Positions 36,375 to 45,721 of a stretch of DNA of 64,000 bases are shown piece after piece. The position numbers and the translations under genes are program-made. The stretch lies in the NCBI RefSeq assembly GCF_001613935.1, contig NZ_LQCI01000034.1, positions 256,813 through 320,812 of the forward strand, given 5' to 3'. The notes beneath the pieces were generated by a model. That model was not told where the DNA came from. It saw only the letters and a list, made by a program, of their open reading frames with translations, and did no database searches. This stretch comes from Amycolatopsis regifaucium (lineage in GTDB: Bacteria; Actinomycetota; Actinomycetes; Mycobacteriales; Pseudonocardiaceae). How positions within the stretch are numbered: position 1 is the stretch's first letter; each line of letters begins with the position of its first letter.

Positions 36375-37226
36375 ATGCGTTCCTTTCCCGGCCCTGTCGC
36401 CGTGATCACGGACTCGACCGCCTGCCTTCCCACCTCGGTCGCCGAACGCTGGGGGATCGGGATCGTCCAGGTCCAATTGCAGATCGGCGACCAGTTCGAA
36501 GAAGAGAACCGCTGCGACCGCGAAAAGGTCGTCCGCGAACTGCGCGCCGGTACCCCGGTGAGGACGGCGCCTCCCGAGGTCGCCGCGTTCTTCTGGGCGT
36601 TCCAGGAGGCCGCTAGCAAAGGCGCCTCGGCGATCGTCAGCGTCCACATCTCGGGGCGGATGTCGGAGACGGTGAACGCCGCCCGCGAGGCCGCGCAGCA
36701 GGTGAACGTCCCGGTCCATGTCCTCGACAGCGGGACCACGGGGATGAGCCTCGGTTTAGCGGCGACCTCGGCCGCGAAGGTCGCCGCCGCGGGCGGGCAG
36801 GCCACACGGGTCATCGACGCGGCCGAACGCCGGTTCCGGGGCAGCCGGGAGATCCTCTACGTCGACACGCTGGAGTTCCTGCGCCGCGGCGGCCGCATCG
36901 GCGCCGCGCAGGCGTTCCTCGGCTCCGCGTTCTCGATCAAACCCCTGCTGACGCTGAAGAACGGCGAGGTCGCGCCGCTGACAAGGGTGCCGGGTCAGCG
37001 GCGGGCGCTCAACAAGCTCGTCGACCTCGCCGTGGAATGCGCGGGCGAGCAGGAGGTCGAGATCGCCATCACCCGGTTCGGCCCGGACGAACGCGATCTC
37101 GAGATCGGCGGACGGCTGCGCGCCCGGGTGCCGCGTATCGTCGACAGCACCCTGGTCGACGCGAGCATGATCCTCGGCGCCCACCTCGGCCCTGGCGCCA
37201 TCGGCATCACGGTGTCGCCGGTGTAG
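36375..37226 (+). CDS. DegV family protein
   Basis: A 283-residue DegV protein. DegV proteins bind a fatty acid; some (FakB) present it to a kinase. VAVITDSTACLP and the block SIVSVHIS(G/S)-type sequence AIVSVHISGRMSETVNAA are conserved. VLDSGTTGMSLG and DTLEFLRRGGRIGAAQA complete the signature. I see no kinase (FakA) gene nearby. It is divergent from etfB and converges with the following membrane-protein gene, their ends overlapping by 20 bases. Confidence 0.9.
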   Translation: MRSFPGPVAVITDSTACLPTSVAERWGIGIVQVQLQIGDQFEEENRCDREKVVRELRAGTPVRTAPPEVAAFFWAFQEAASKGASAIVSVHISGRMSETVNAAREAAQQVNVPVHVLDSGTTGMSLGLAATSAAKVAAAGGQATRVIDAAERRFRGSREILYVDTLEFLRRGGRIGAAQAFLGSAFSIKPLLTLKNGEVAPLTRVPGQRRALNKLVDLAVECAGEQEVEIAITRFGPDERDLEIGGRLRARVPRIVDSTLVDASMILGAHLGPGAIGITVSPV

Positions 37227-37629
37227 CGCGTTCGCCCGGGATCAGCGCCACTACCAGCGGCAGCACCGCGCCCAGCGCGGTCGTCACGATGACGAGCACC
37301 TGGTCCACCGGCTCGAAATGCGAGACGTGGCCCAGGTGGTAGAGGAAGTGCGGCAGTCCGAAGCAGAAGGTGGCGAGCGCCGCGAGCCTGGCCACGGCGG
37401 TCGTCCCGATCACGGCGGCGCCGATCAGGATGGCGGCGAGTGCCAGGTTGAGGCCGCCGAAGTCGCGGAGCAGGTGTTCGTTGAAGGGGCCGTCCATCGC
37501 CACCCAGCCGGTGCGGAAGCCGGGGAAGTCCTGGTAGAAGCCACCGGGGCTGACCAGCGGCCAGAGTCCGACCGGCAGTTCGATCAGGCCGAAGACGACG
37601 AGCAGTACGCGGGTGATTGTCCGTTGCAT
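37207..37629 (-). CDS. Small membrane protein, four helices
   Basis: A 140-residue predicted membrane protein not assigned to a named family. Hydrophobic segments are ITRVLLVVFGLIELPVGL, LNLALAAILIGAAVIG, VARLAALATFCFGLPHFLYHL and VLVIVTTALGAVLPLVVAL. GPFNEHLLRDFGGLNLALA and PHFLYHLGH suggest the DUF4345/DoxX-like group, but this is tentative. The ATG at 37629 (MQRTITRVL) is the likely start. Confidence 0.7.
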   Translation of the reverse strand: MQRTITRVLLVVFGLIELPVGLWPLVSPGGFYQDFPGFRTGWVAMDGPFNEHLLRDFGGLNLALAAILIGAAVIGTTAVARLAALATFCFGLPHFLYHLGHVSHFEPVDQVLVIVTTALGAVLPLVVALIPGERATPATP

Positions 37630-37665
37630 ACCCCCTGGACAACGCGGCGCCGCGAAACGTGACAC

Positions 37666-37727
37666 GCGTTTCGTCCTCTGAACGCGGTAGTCGCACGCGC
37701 AAGGACCGCGTTCAGAGGACTACATGC
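37666..37727. repeat. Family A palindrome pair
   Basis: Arms at 37666-37688 and 37705-37727 surround AGTCGCACGCGCAAGG. Unlike most copies, it lies between divergent genes (start of the membrane protein and start of the methyltransferase), so it is not only a terminator. Confidence 0.87.
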
Positions 37728-37765
37728 GGAGGGGAGCCGAAGTGACCGGCCGGTAGGGTCGCGGC

Positions 37766-38539
37766 GTGACCACCCCAGCCACCAGGGCCGAAGCGCTGCA
37801 CCTCACGGGCGAACGCACCGTGCCCGGCATCGCCGCGGAGAATTACTGGTACCGCCGTCACGAGGCCGCGTATCGCTCGCTCCTGCCGCTGTGCGCGGGC
37901 AAGACCGTCCTGGAGGCCGGCTGCGGCGAGGGCTACGGCGCCGGGCTCATCGCCACCGTCGCCGAGCGGGTGCTCGCGCTCGACTACGACGTCCCCACCA
38001 CCGAGCACGTCGCCCGGCGCTACCCCGGCATCGGAGTGGCCAGGGCCAATCTGGTGTTCCTGCCGCTGCGGGACGCCTCGGTCGACGTAGTCGCCAACTT
38101 CCAGGTGATCGAGCACCTCTGGGATCAGGGCGCGTTCCTCGCCGAATGCCGCCGCGTGCTCTCCCCCGGCGGACGGCTGATCGTCACCACGCCCAACCGG
38201 CTGACCTTCACTCCGGACAGCGACACCCCGCTCAACCCGTTCCACACCAGGGAACTCGCACCGTCCGAATTGGACGAACTGCTCCGTGACGCCGGTTTCG
38301 AGGTCGAGACGCTGCACGGTCTCCACCACGGCGAAGGCGTGCGGAAACTCGACGACAAGTACGGCGGATCGATCATCGACGCCCAGCTCGACGTCGTCAT
38401 GGGACAGCTGCCCGGGCAAGCGACCTGGCCACCCGGACTGCTGGCCGACGTCGAAGGAATCCAGGCGGCGGATTTCGCCATCCACGGCGAGGATCTCGAC
38501 GCCAGCCTCGACCTCGTCGCCGTGGCGGTGCGCGCATGA
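37766..38539 (+). CDS. SAM-dependent methyltransferase (Rv3030-like)
   Basis: A 257-residue class I methyltransferase. VLEAGCGEGYGAG is the SAM-binding motif I, LALDYDVPTTEHVARRY motif II, and VDVVANFQVIEHLWDQGAFLAECRRVLSPGG the later motifs. The GTG start at 37766 begins MTTPATRAEAL. It overlaps the GH57 gene by 4 bases. In M. tuberculosis the same three-gene order, Rv3030-Rv3032, belongs to the methylglucose lipopolysaccharide locus, so sugar O-methylation is likely. Confidence 0.88.
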   Translation: MTTPATRAEALHLTGERTVPGIAAENYWYRRHEAAYRSLLPLCAGKTVLEAGCGEGYGAGLIATVAERVLALDYDVPTTEHVARRYPGIGVARANLVFLPLRDASVDVVANFQVIEHLWDQGAFLAECRRVLSPGGRLIVTTPNRLTFTPDSDTPLNPFHTRELAPSELDELLRDAGFEVETLHGLHHGEGVRKLDDKYGGSIIDAQLDVVMGQLPGQATWPPGLLADVEGIQAADFAIHGEDLDASLDLVAVAVRA

Positions 38540-40047
38540 GCGAGTACGAGGGCACGTTCTGCCTCGTCGTGCACAGCCATCTGCCGTGGCTGCCGCACCA
38601 CGGTTCCTGGCCGGTCGGCGAAGAATGGCTTTACCAGGCCTGGGCCCATTCCTATCTGCCGATGGTCGATCTCCTGCGCCGCTTCGCCGACGAGGGCCGC
38701 GAAGACGTCCTCACGCTCGGCATGACCCCGATCCTCGCCGCGCAACTGGACGACCCCTACTGCATCGACGCCTTCCACGACTGGCTCGGGCATTGGCAGC
38801 TGCGCGCCTGGCACGCGGCCACGCTCTGGCGCGGCGACCCGCTGCTGCGCGAGCTGGCCGCGAGCGAGTACCGGACCGCCACCAAAGCCGCGGAAGAGCT
38901 GGAAAGCCGGTGGCGCCACGGCTTCTCCCCCATTCTTCGGTCCTTTGTGGACTCGGGGACGATCGAATTGCTCGGCGGACCGCTGGCGCATCCGTTCCAG
39001 CCGCTGCTCGATCCGACGGTCCGCGACTTCATGCTGCGCGGCGGCCTGGCCGACACCGCGCTGCGGATCGGACAGCGTCCCGAAGGCATTTGGGCGCCTG
39101 AATGCGGTTACGCGCCCGGTATGGAAACCGCGTACGCCGCGGCCGGTGTCCAGCGCTTCATGGTCGACGGGCCGTCCCTGCACGGCGACACCTCGGCAGC
39201 ACGGACCGTCGGCGACTCCGACGTCGTCTGCTTCGGCCGCGACCTCGAAGTCACCTATCGCGTTTGGTCGCCGAAAGCCGGCTACCCCGGCCACGCCGCC
39301 TACCGCGACTTCCACACCTGGGCGCACGAGGTCGGCCTCAAACCGTCCCGGGTGACCGGCAAGAGTGTCGAGCCGCCGGACAAGGCGCCGTACGACCCGG
39401 CGATGGCGGCGGGCACGCTCGGCGGACACGTCCAGGACTTCGTCGACACCGTCGTCGCCCGGTTGCGCTCGCTGAAGGCGGAACACGGCCGCGAGTCGCT
39501 CGTCGTCGCGGCTTACGACACGGAGTTGTTCGGGCACTGGTGGCACGAGGGCCCCGCCTGGCTCGAAGGCGTCCTGCGCGCGCTACCCGAGGCCGGTGTC
39601 CGCGTCACGACACTCAAGGGCGCGCTCGAAGCAGGCCATCTCGGCGGGAAGGTCGACCTCCCGGCGTCGTCTTGGGGGTCCGGCAAGGACTGGCGGGTCT
39701 GGGACGGCGAGCAGGTCGCGGACATGGTGCGGGACAACACCGCGCTGCAGCACCGGATGCTCGACCTGGTCACGGGGATGGACACGACGACCCGCGACGC
39801 CGTCCGTGATCAGGCCGTCGCCGAGGCGATGCTGGCGCTTTCGAGCGACTGGGCGTTCATGGTCACCAAGGATTCCGCCGCCGACTACGCGCGACGGCGG
39901 GCGAAGGTCCACACCGATCGATTCGACACGCTCGCCCGGCTGGTCCACGAGGGCTCGCACGAGCGAGCCAGGGAGACCGCGGCGGCGTACCGGCGTGACG
40001 ACGGGCCGTTCGGCCACATCGACGCGCGCGACCTGCTGAGGAAATGA
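38536..40047 (+). CDS. GH57 family 1,4-alpha-glucan branching enzyme
   Basis: A 503-residue glycoside hydrolase family 57 protein. The catalytic Glu is in WAPECGYAPGME (E189) and the second acid in AYDTELFGHWWHEGP (D327). HSHLPWL at the N-terminus is the family start. The homologue Rv3031 is a branching enzyme for polymethylated glucans. Translation is coupled to the methyltransferase (ATGA), and the GT4 enzyme that extends such glucans is encoded at 40667. Confidence 0.9.
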   Translation: MSEYEGTFCLVVHSHLPWLPHHGSWPVGEEWLYQAWAHSYLPMVDLLRRFADEGREDVLTLGMTPILAAQLDDPYCIDAFHDWLGHWQLRAWHAATLWRGDPLLRELAASEYRTATKAAEELESRWRHGFSPILRSFVDSGTIELLGGPLAHPFQPLLDPTVRDFMLRGGLADTALRIGQRPEGIWAPECGYAPGMETAYAAAGVQRFMVDGPSLHGDTSAARTVGDSDVVCFGRDLEVTYRVWSPKAGYPGHAAYRDFHTWAHEVGLKPSRVTGKSVEPPDKAPYDPAMAAGTLGGHVQDFVDTVVARLRSLKAEHGRESLVVAAYDTELFGHWWHEGPAWLEGVLRALPEAGVRVTTLKGALEAGHLGGKVDLPASSWGSGKDWRVWDGEQVADMVRDNTALQHRMLDLVTGMDTTTRDAVRDQAVAEAMLALSSDWAFMVTKDSAADYARRRAKVHTDRFDTLARLVHEGSHERARETAAAYRRDDGPFGHIDARDLLRK

Positions 40048-40060
40048 CGAAAGGGCGACC

Positions 40061-40549
40061 ATGGGCATCCACGACATTCCACTGAAGACGCTGGCGGGCG
40101 AGGACACCACGCTCGGCGCGCTCGGCGGCAAGACCCTCCTGGTGGTGAACGTCGCGTCGAAGTGTGGCCTGACGCCGCAGTACACCGGTCTCGAAAAGCT
40201 GCAGGAACGCTACGCGGACAAGGGTTTCTCCGTCGTCGGCTTTCCGTGCAACCAGTTCGCCGGCCAGGAGCCGGGTACCGCCGAGGAGATCCAGACCTTC
40301 TGCTCGACGACATACGGGGTTTCGTTCCCGCTGTTCGAAAAGCTGGACGTGAACGGCGAAGACCGTCACCCGCTCTACGCCGAACTGACCAAGGCGGCCG
40401 ACGCGGAAGGCGCCGCGGGCGACGTGCAGTGGAACTTCGAGAAGTTCCTCGTCACCCCCTCCGGTGCAGTGGTGGGTCGGTTCCGCCCGCGCACCGAACC
40501 CGAAGACGACGAGATCACCAAGGCGATCGAGGCCGCGGTCGGCGCCTGA
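40061..40549 (+). CDS. Glutathione peroxidase-like thiol peroxidase
   Basis: A 162-residue Cys-type GPx homologue. NVASKCGLTPQYTGLEKL holds the peroxidatic C35; GFPCNQFAGQEPG carries the conserved Gln and a possible resolving Cys; WNFEKFLV supplies the active-site Trp/Asn. Actinobacteria lack glutathione, so thioredoxin or mycothiol is the likely reductant. It interrupts the polysaccharide genes: M. tuberculosis has no GPx between Rv3031 and Rv3032. It starts 14 bases after the GH57 gene and may share its transcript. Confidence 0.92.
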   Translation: MGIHDIPLKTLAGEDTTLGALGGKTLLVVNVASKCGLTPQYTGLEKLQERYADKGFSVVGFPCNQFAGQEPGTAEEIQTFCSTTYGVSFPLFEKLDVNGEDRHPLYAELTKAADAEGAAGDVQWNFEKFLVTPSGAVVGRFRPRTEPEDDEITKAIEAAVGA

Positions 40550-40666
40550 ATCACGGACTTCCCGGTGACCTTGGACACAACCGTCGCCCCAGTGAGGTGG
40601 GAGTCGACCGGGGGCGTTCCGCTGCTGCCGTTCGAGTGCCGACCGACTCACGAGTAACCTCCACCC

Positions 40667-41920
40667 ATGCGCGTGCTGATGTTGTCGTGGGAGTACCCAC
40701 CCGTGGTCGTCGGCGGACTCGCACGGCACGTCCACGCCCTGGCCCGGCACCTCTCCCGGCAGGGCCACGATGTGGTCGTCCTGTGCCGTCACACGGCCGG
40801 TACCGACGCCGAGACCCATCCGCGGACCGATCGCGTGGTCGAGGGCGTCCGGATCATCCGGGTGGCCGAGGATCCGCTGCACGTGACCTTCGAACGCGAC
40901 CTCGTCGCGTGGACCCTGGCCATGGGGCACGCGATGATCCGGGCCGCGAACGACCTGCTGCGCACCTGGCAGCCGGACGTCGTGCACGCGCATGACTGGC
41001 TGATCACCCACCCCGCGATCGCGATCGCCGAGGCCGCGCGGGTCCCGCTGGTCGGCACGATCCACGCCACCGAGGCCGGACGGCACTCCGGCTGGCTCAC
41101 GCATCCGCTGAACCAGCAGGTTCACTCGGTCGAATGGTGGCTCGCGAACCGCTCGGACGCGCTGATCACCTGTTCGCAGGCCATGCGCCGCGAGGTGTCG
41201 CATCTGTTCGAGGTCGACGGCGACGCCGTCACCGTGATCCACAACGGCATCGAGGAACGCAGCTGGCAGGTGCCCGCGGAAGAGGTCGCGCACGCGCGTG
41301 CGGTCCACAGCCGGTCCGGGGCACCGCTGCTGCTCTACTTCGGGCGGCTGGAATGGGAGAAGGGCGTGCAGGATCTGCTCGCCGCGCTCCCCCGGATCCG
41401 CCGCGCCAAGCCGGGTACGCGGCTGGTCGTCGCCGGCAAGGGCAGGCATCTGGAGAAACTCGTCGACCAGGCGCGGAAGCTGCGCGTCCGCCGCGCGGTG
41501 GACTTCGTCGGGCATCTGTCCGACCGCGAACTGCGTGCCGTACTGGCCGCTGCCGACGCCGTCGTGCTGCCCAGCCGGTACGAACCGTTCGGGATCGTCG
41601 CGCTGGAAGCCGCCGCCGCGAAGGCGCCGCTCGTGGCGTCCACCGCGGGTGGGCTCGGCGAGGTCGTCGTCGACGGCGAAACCGGGCTGGCGTTCAGCCC
41701 CGGCGACGTCGACGCCCTCGGGGACGCGGTCGAGGCGGTGCTGAACGACGAGGTCGCCGCGGCACGACGCGCGCTGACCGCGCAGTCGCGGCTGGCCGCG
41801 GACTTCGACTGGGGCCGGATCGCGGAGGCGACCGCCGCTGTCTACCGGCGGGCTCGCGTCGGGGAACCGGTGGAGCTGGGTCGCCCGAAGATCGCGACGG
41901 GCAACGCCTTCGAACCGTGA
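40667..41920 (+). CDS. GT4 alpha-glucosyltransferase (Rv3032-like)
   Basis: A 417-residue retaining glycosyltransferase of family GT4 with the glycogen-synthase-like GT-B fold. The N-terminal start is LMLSWEYPPVVVGGLARHVHAL. The C-terminal nucleotide-sugar site has FGRLEWEKGVQDLL and RYEPFGIVALEAAAA (EX7E motif). Rv3032 extends methylglucose lipopolysaccharide and glycogen-like chains. Together with the methyltransferase and GH57 enzyme it could build a methylated alpha-glucan. Confidence 0.9.
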   Translation: MRVLMLSWEYPPVVVGGLARHVHALARHLSRQGHDVVVLCRHTAGTDAETHPRTDRVVEGVRIIRVAEDPLHVTFERDLVAWTLAMGHAMIRAANDLLRTWQPDVVHAHDWLITHPAIAIAEAARVPLVGTIHATEAGRHSGWLTHPLNQQVHSVEWWLANRSDALITCSQAMRREVSHLFEVDGDAVTVIHNGIEERSWQVPAEEVAHARAVHSRSGAPLLLYFGRLEWEKGVQDLLAALPRIRRAKPGTRLVVAGKGRHLEKLVDQARKLRVRRAVDFVGHLSDRELRAVLAAADAVVLPSRYEPFGIVALEAAAAKAPLVASTAGGLGEVVVDGETGLAFSPGDVDALGDAVEAVLNDEVAAARRALTAQSRLAADFDWGRIAEATAAVYRRARVGEPVELGRPKIATGNAFEP

Positions 41921-41936
41921 GCGCGCTCTCCCCACC

Positions 41937-41956
41937 GCATTTAGAGGACTGAATGC
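41937..41956. repeat. Family A palindrome, single unit
   Basis: GCATTTAGAGGACTGAATGC is a single unit 16 bases after the GT4 stop, between convergent genes. Its outer bases (GCATT and AATGC) pair. Confidence 0.75.
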
Positions 41957-42013
41957 ATGAGGGTGGCGGGTCGCAAGGGGCACGACCCCCGTGTCTGCTC
42001 TAGGTGGCGAAGA

Positions 42014-42145
42014 TCAGAAGTGGCAGGGCCGGACGCAGTCCGGCTGCACCGAGACCGCCGTCGAGGCGGACACCGCCGGTGCGGCGAGGACGACGGCGAG
42101 GACGGCGAAGGCCGCGGCCAAGACGCTTCTGAACTGCTTCTTCAT
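42014..42145 (-). CDS. Small secreted peptide (43 residues)
   Basis: A short gene with clear coding features. The ATG at 42145 follows GAGGAG at ideal distance. The protein starts MKKQFRSV, then a strongly hydrophobic run of about 18 residues, and an AVSA site after which signal peptidase should cut. The predicted mature part is only STAVSVQPDCVRPCHF, 16 residues with two cysteines in a CxxxC arrangement that could form a disulfide. I know no named family for it. It stands alone: family A repeat on one side, aceB terminator on the other. A lipobox is absent. It could be a signalling or stress peptide, but that is a guess. Confidence 0.65.
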   Translation of the reverse strand: MKKQFRSVLAAAFAVLAVVLAAPAVSASTAVSVQPDCVRPCHF

Positions 42146-42456
42146 GGTGACTCCTCGGGGATTCGGGCGGAAAACTCACCCGGGGCAGAGCATCCGCGCG
42201 CCGTGTCACGGAAACAACGGGGGTATCACCAGGTATCCCTACCTATTCGCGGTCCGTGACCGGTTCATCCCGTTCCGCTGGCCATCGGCGCCACGCGAAG
42301 GCCCCGCCCACGCTGGTGTGGTGTGAGCGGGGCCTCCGCGGACAGCGCGCGCCCGACAGGCGCCACCGGAGGAGCGCGCGCGTGAAGCGGGTCCGGCGGC
42401 GGGGAGCCTCCGCCACCGGACCCGATGGGCCACACCGTCCCAAACCGGTGTGGAAC
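42146..42456. other. Gene-free stretch with GC-rich hairpins
   Basis: I see no gene in this stretch. It contains several inverted repeats: 42299-42307 with 42327-42335 (AGGCCCCGC and complement), 42389-42402 with 42410-42423 (14 bases, one mismatch), and 42430-42437 with 42446-42453. The promoter of the small secreted peptide should be here too, but no clear -10/-35 stands out. The repeats may be further aceB terminators or a structured RNA. Confidence 0.5.
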
Positions 42457-42488
42457 CCGGCCGCCCCGCGTCAGGTAGGGGCGGCCGG
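42457..42488 (-). terminator. Hairpin after aceB
   Basis: CCGGCCGCCCC (42457-42467) and its perfect complement (42478-42488) lie 9 bases after the aceB stop. There is no long T tail, so it is the GC-hairpin kind common in actinobacteria. Confidence 0.65.
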
Positions 42489-42497
42489 AGCCTTTCG

Positions 42498-44102
<1,605 letters not shown>

Positions 44103-44149
44103 GGTGTGCCTCCGCTGGGCTTCGCGAGAGTGGGGGAGGAAGGAAGGGC

Positions 44150-44186
44150 GGTGGCGGTCTCCCCTGGGGGTCGAGAGACCGCCACC
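44150..44186 (-). terminator. Hairpin between aceA and aceB
   Basis: GGTGGCGGTCTC (44150-44161) pairs perfectly with 44175-44186. It lies about 20 bases after the aceA stop. The bases that follow on the minus strand are pyrimidine-rich rather than a pure T run, so it may only partly terminate and set the aceA:aceB ratio. Confidence 0.6.
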
Positions 44187-44206
44187 TGGCACCTACTTGC
44201 GAGGGA

Positions 44207-45493
44207 TCAGAACTGCTCGGCCTCGGTGGAGCCGGCGAGCGCGGTCGTCGAGCTGGCCGGGTTCAGCGCGGTCGCGACGTTGTCGAACCAGCCGGTGCCG
44301 ACCTCGCGCTGGTGCTTCGTGGCGGTGTAACCGCGGTCCTCCGAAGCGAACTCGCGCTCCTGCAGGTCGACGTAGGCGGTCATGCCTTCGCGGGCGTAAC
44401 CGTGCGCCAGGTCGAACATCGAGTAGTTCAGCGCGTGGAAGCCGGCCAGGGTGATGAACTGGAACTTGTAGCCCATGTGGCCGAGCTCGCGCTGGAACTT
44501 CGCGATCGTCGCGTCGTCCAGGTGCTTCTTCCAGTTGAACGACGGCGAGCAGTTGTAGGCCAGCATCTGGTCCGGGTACTTCGCCTTGATGGCCTCGGCG
44601 AACTGGCGGGCGACCTCGAGGTCCGGCTTGGAGGTCTCCATCCACAGGAGGTCGGCGTACTGCGCGTAGGCCAGGCCGCGGTCGATGCAGGGGTCGATGC
44701 CGTTGGTGACGGTGTAGAAGCCTTCCGCGGTGCGCTCACCGGTGGTGTACTTCTGGTCGCGCTCGTCGACGTCGCTGGTCAGCAGGGTCGCGGCCTGCGC
44801 GTCGGTGCGGGCGATGATCAGCGACGGCACGTTCAGCACGTCCGCGGCGAGGCGGGCGGCGTTCAGCGTGCGCTCGTGCTGCTTGGTCGGGATGAGCACC
44901 TTGCCGCCGAGGTGGCCGCACTTCTTCTCGGACGCGAGCTGGTCCTCCCAGTGCACACCCGCGGCACCGGCGGCGATCATGCCCTTCATCAGCTCGAACG
45001 CGTTGAGCGGGCCACCGAAGCCCGCCTCGGCGTCGGCGACGATCGGCGCGTACCAGTCGATGTCGTTGTTGCCCTCGGCCCAGTTGATCTGGTCGGCGCG
45101 GCCCAGCGCGTTGTTGATGCGGCGGACGACGGCGGGCACCGAGTTGGCCGGGTAGAGGCTCTGGTCCGGGTAGGTCTGGCCGGACAGGTTGGCGTCGGCG
45201 GCGACCTGCCACCCGGACAGGTAGATGGCCTTGAGGCCGGCGCGGACCTGCTGCACGGCCTGGTTGCCGGTCAGGGCGCCCAGCGCGTGGATGTAGTCCT
45301 CGTTGTGCAGGAGGTCCCACAGCTTCTCGGCGCCGCGACGGGCCAGCGTGTGCTCTTCGACCACGCTGCCGCGCAGCTTGACCACGTCAGCCGCGGAGTA
45401 CGACCGCTGCACGCCCGCCCAGCGGGGGTCGGTCTCCCACTGCTTGGTCAGTTCGGCGGCCGCCTGCTTCAGCTGCTGCGCGTGCTCAGTCAT
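44207..45493 (-). CDS. aceA: Isocitrate lyase
   Basis: A 428-residue isocitrate lyase, splitting isocitrate into succinate and glyoxylate, first step of the glyoxylate shunt. The active-site signature KKCGHLGGK is at 190-198 (C192). The length matches mycobacterial ICL1. IVADAEAGFGGPLNAFELMK and the loop FNWKKHLDD are conserved. The ATG at 45493 has GGGAG upstream. Its promoter region, shared with ramB, contains repeated TTGCGAA motifs. Confidence 0.96.
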   Translation of the reverse strand: MTEHAQQLKQAAAELTKQWETDPRWAGVQRSYSAADVVKLRGSVVEEHTLARRGAEKLWDLLHNEDYIHALGALTGNQAVQQVRAGLKAIYLSGWQVAADANLSGQTYPDQSLYPANSVPAVVRRINNALGRADQINWAEGNNDIDWYAPIVADAEAGFGGPLNAFELMKGMIAAGAAGVHWEDQLASEKKCGHLGGKVLIPTKQHERTLNAARLAADVLNVPSLIIARTDAQAATLLTSDVDERDQKYTTGERTAEGFYTVTNGIDPCIDRGLAYAQYADLLWMETSKPDLEVARQFAEAIKAKYPDQMLAYNCSPSFNWKKHLDDATIAKFQRELGHMGYKFQFITLAGFHALNYSMFDLAHGYAREGMTAYVDLQEREFASEDRGYTATKHQREVGTGWFDNVATALNPASSTTALAGSTEAEQF

Positions 45494-45507
45494 CGGATTC
45501 TCCCGGT

Positions 45508-45645
45508 GTTGCGAAGTTTGCGAGTGATCGCCTTGCCTGACCAGACCCTGACATGACAGGGGAAATCCGATCCAGGCCTCCAATTTGCCAATTTCTGCGA
45601 AGCTTCCGTAGCATTCTGCGAAGGTTGCGAATTACAGGTTCGCAA
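45508..45645. promoter_or_regulatory. aceA-ramB control region with TTGCGAA repeats
   Basis: TTGCGAA-TTACAGG-TTCGCAA (45625-45645) is a perfect 7+7+7 inverted repeat. TTCTGCGAAG occurs twice (45593-45602, 45614-45623), 21 bases apart, two helical turns. TTGCGAAGTTTGCGA lies near the aceA start (45508-45525). RamB of corynebacteria binds an AAAGTTTGCAAA-like site, so these are candidate RamB sites, controlling aceA and ramB. Confidence 0.65.
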
Positions 45646-45721
45646 GCTGAACGAAAAACCACGGGCTTGACCGTTCACTGAATCGTTCAGGCCCGGAAAC
45701 CTTGCGGACAGAGAGGCCTGC

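Noticed and set aside
42146..42497. A riboswitch or tRNA in the GC-rich hairpin region
   Set aside because: The hairpins do not form a cloverleaf or a known riboswitch core that I can recognise; terminators are a simpler reading.
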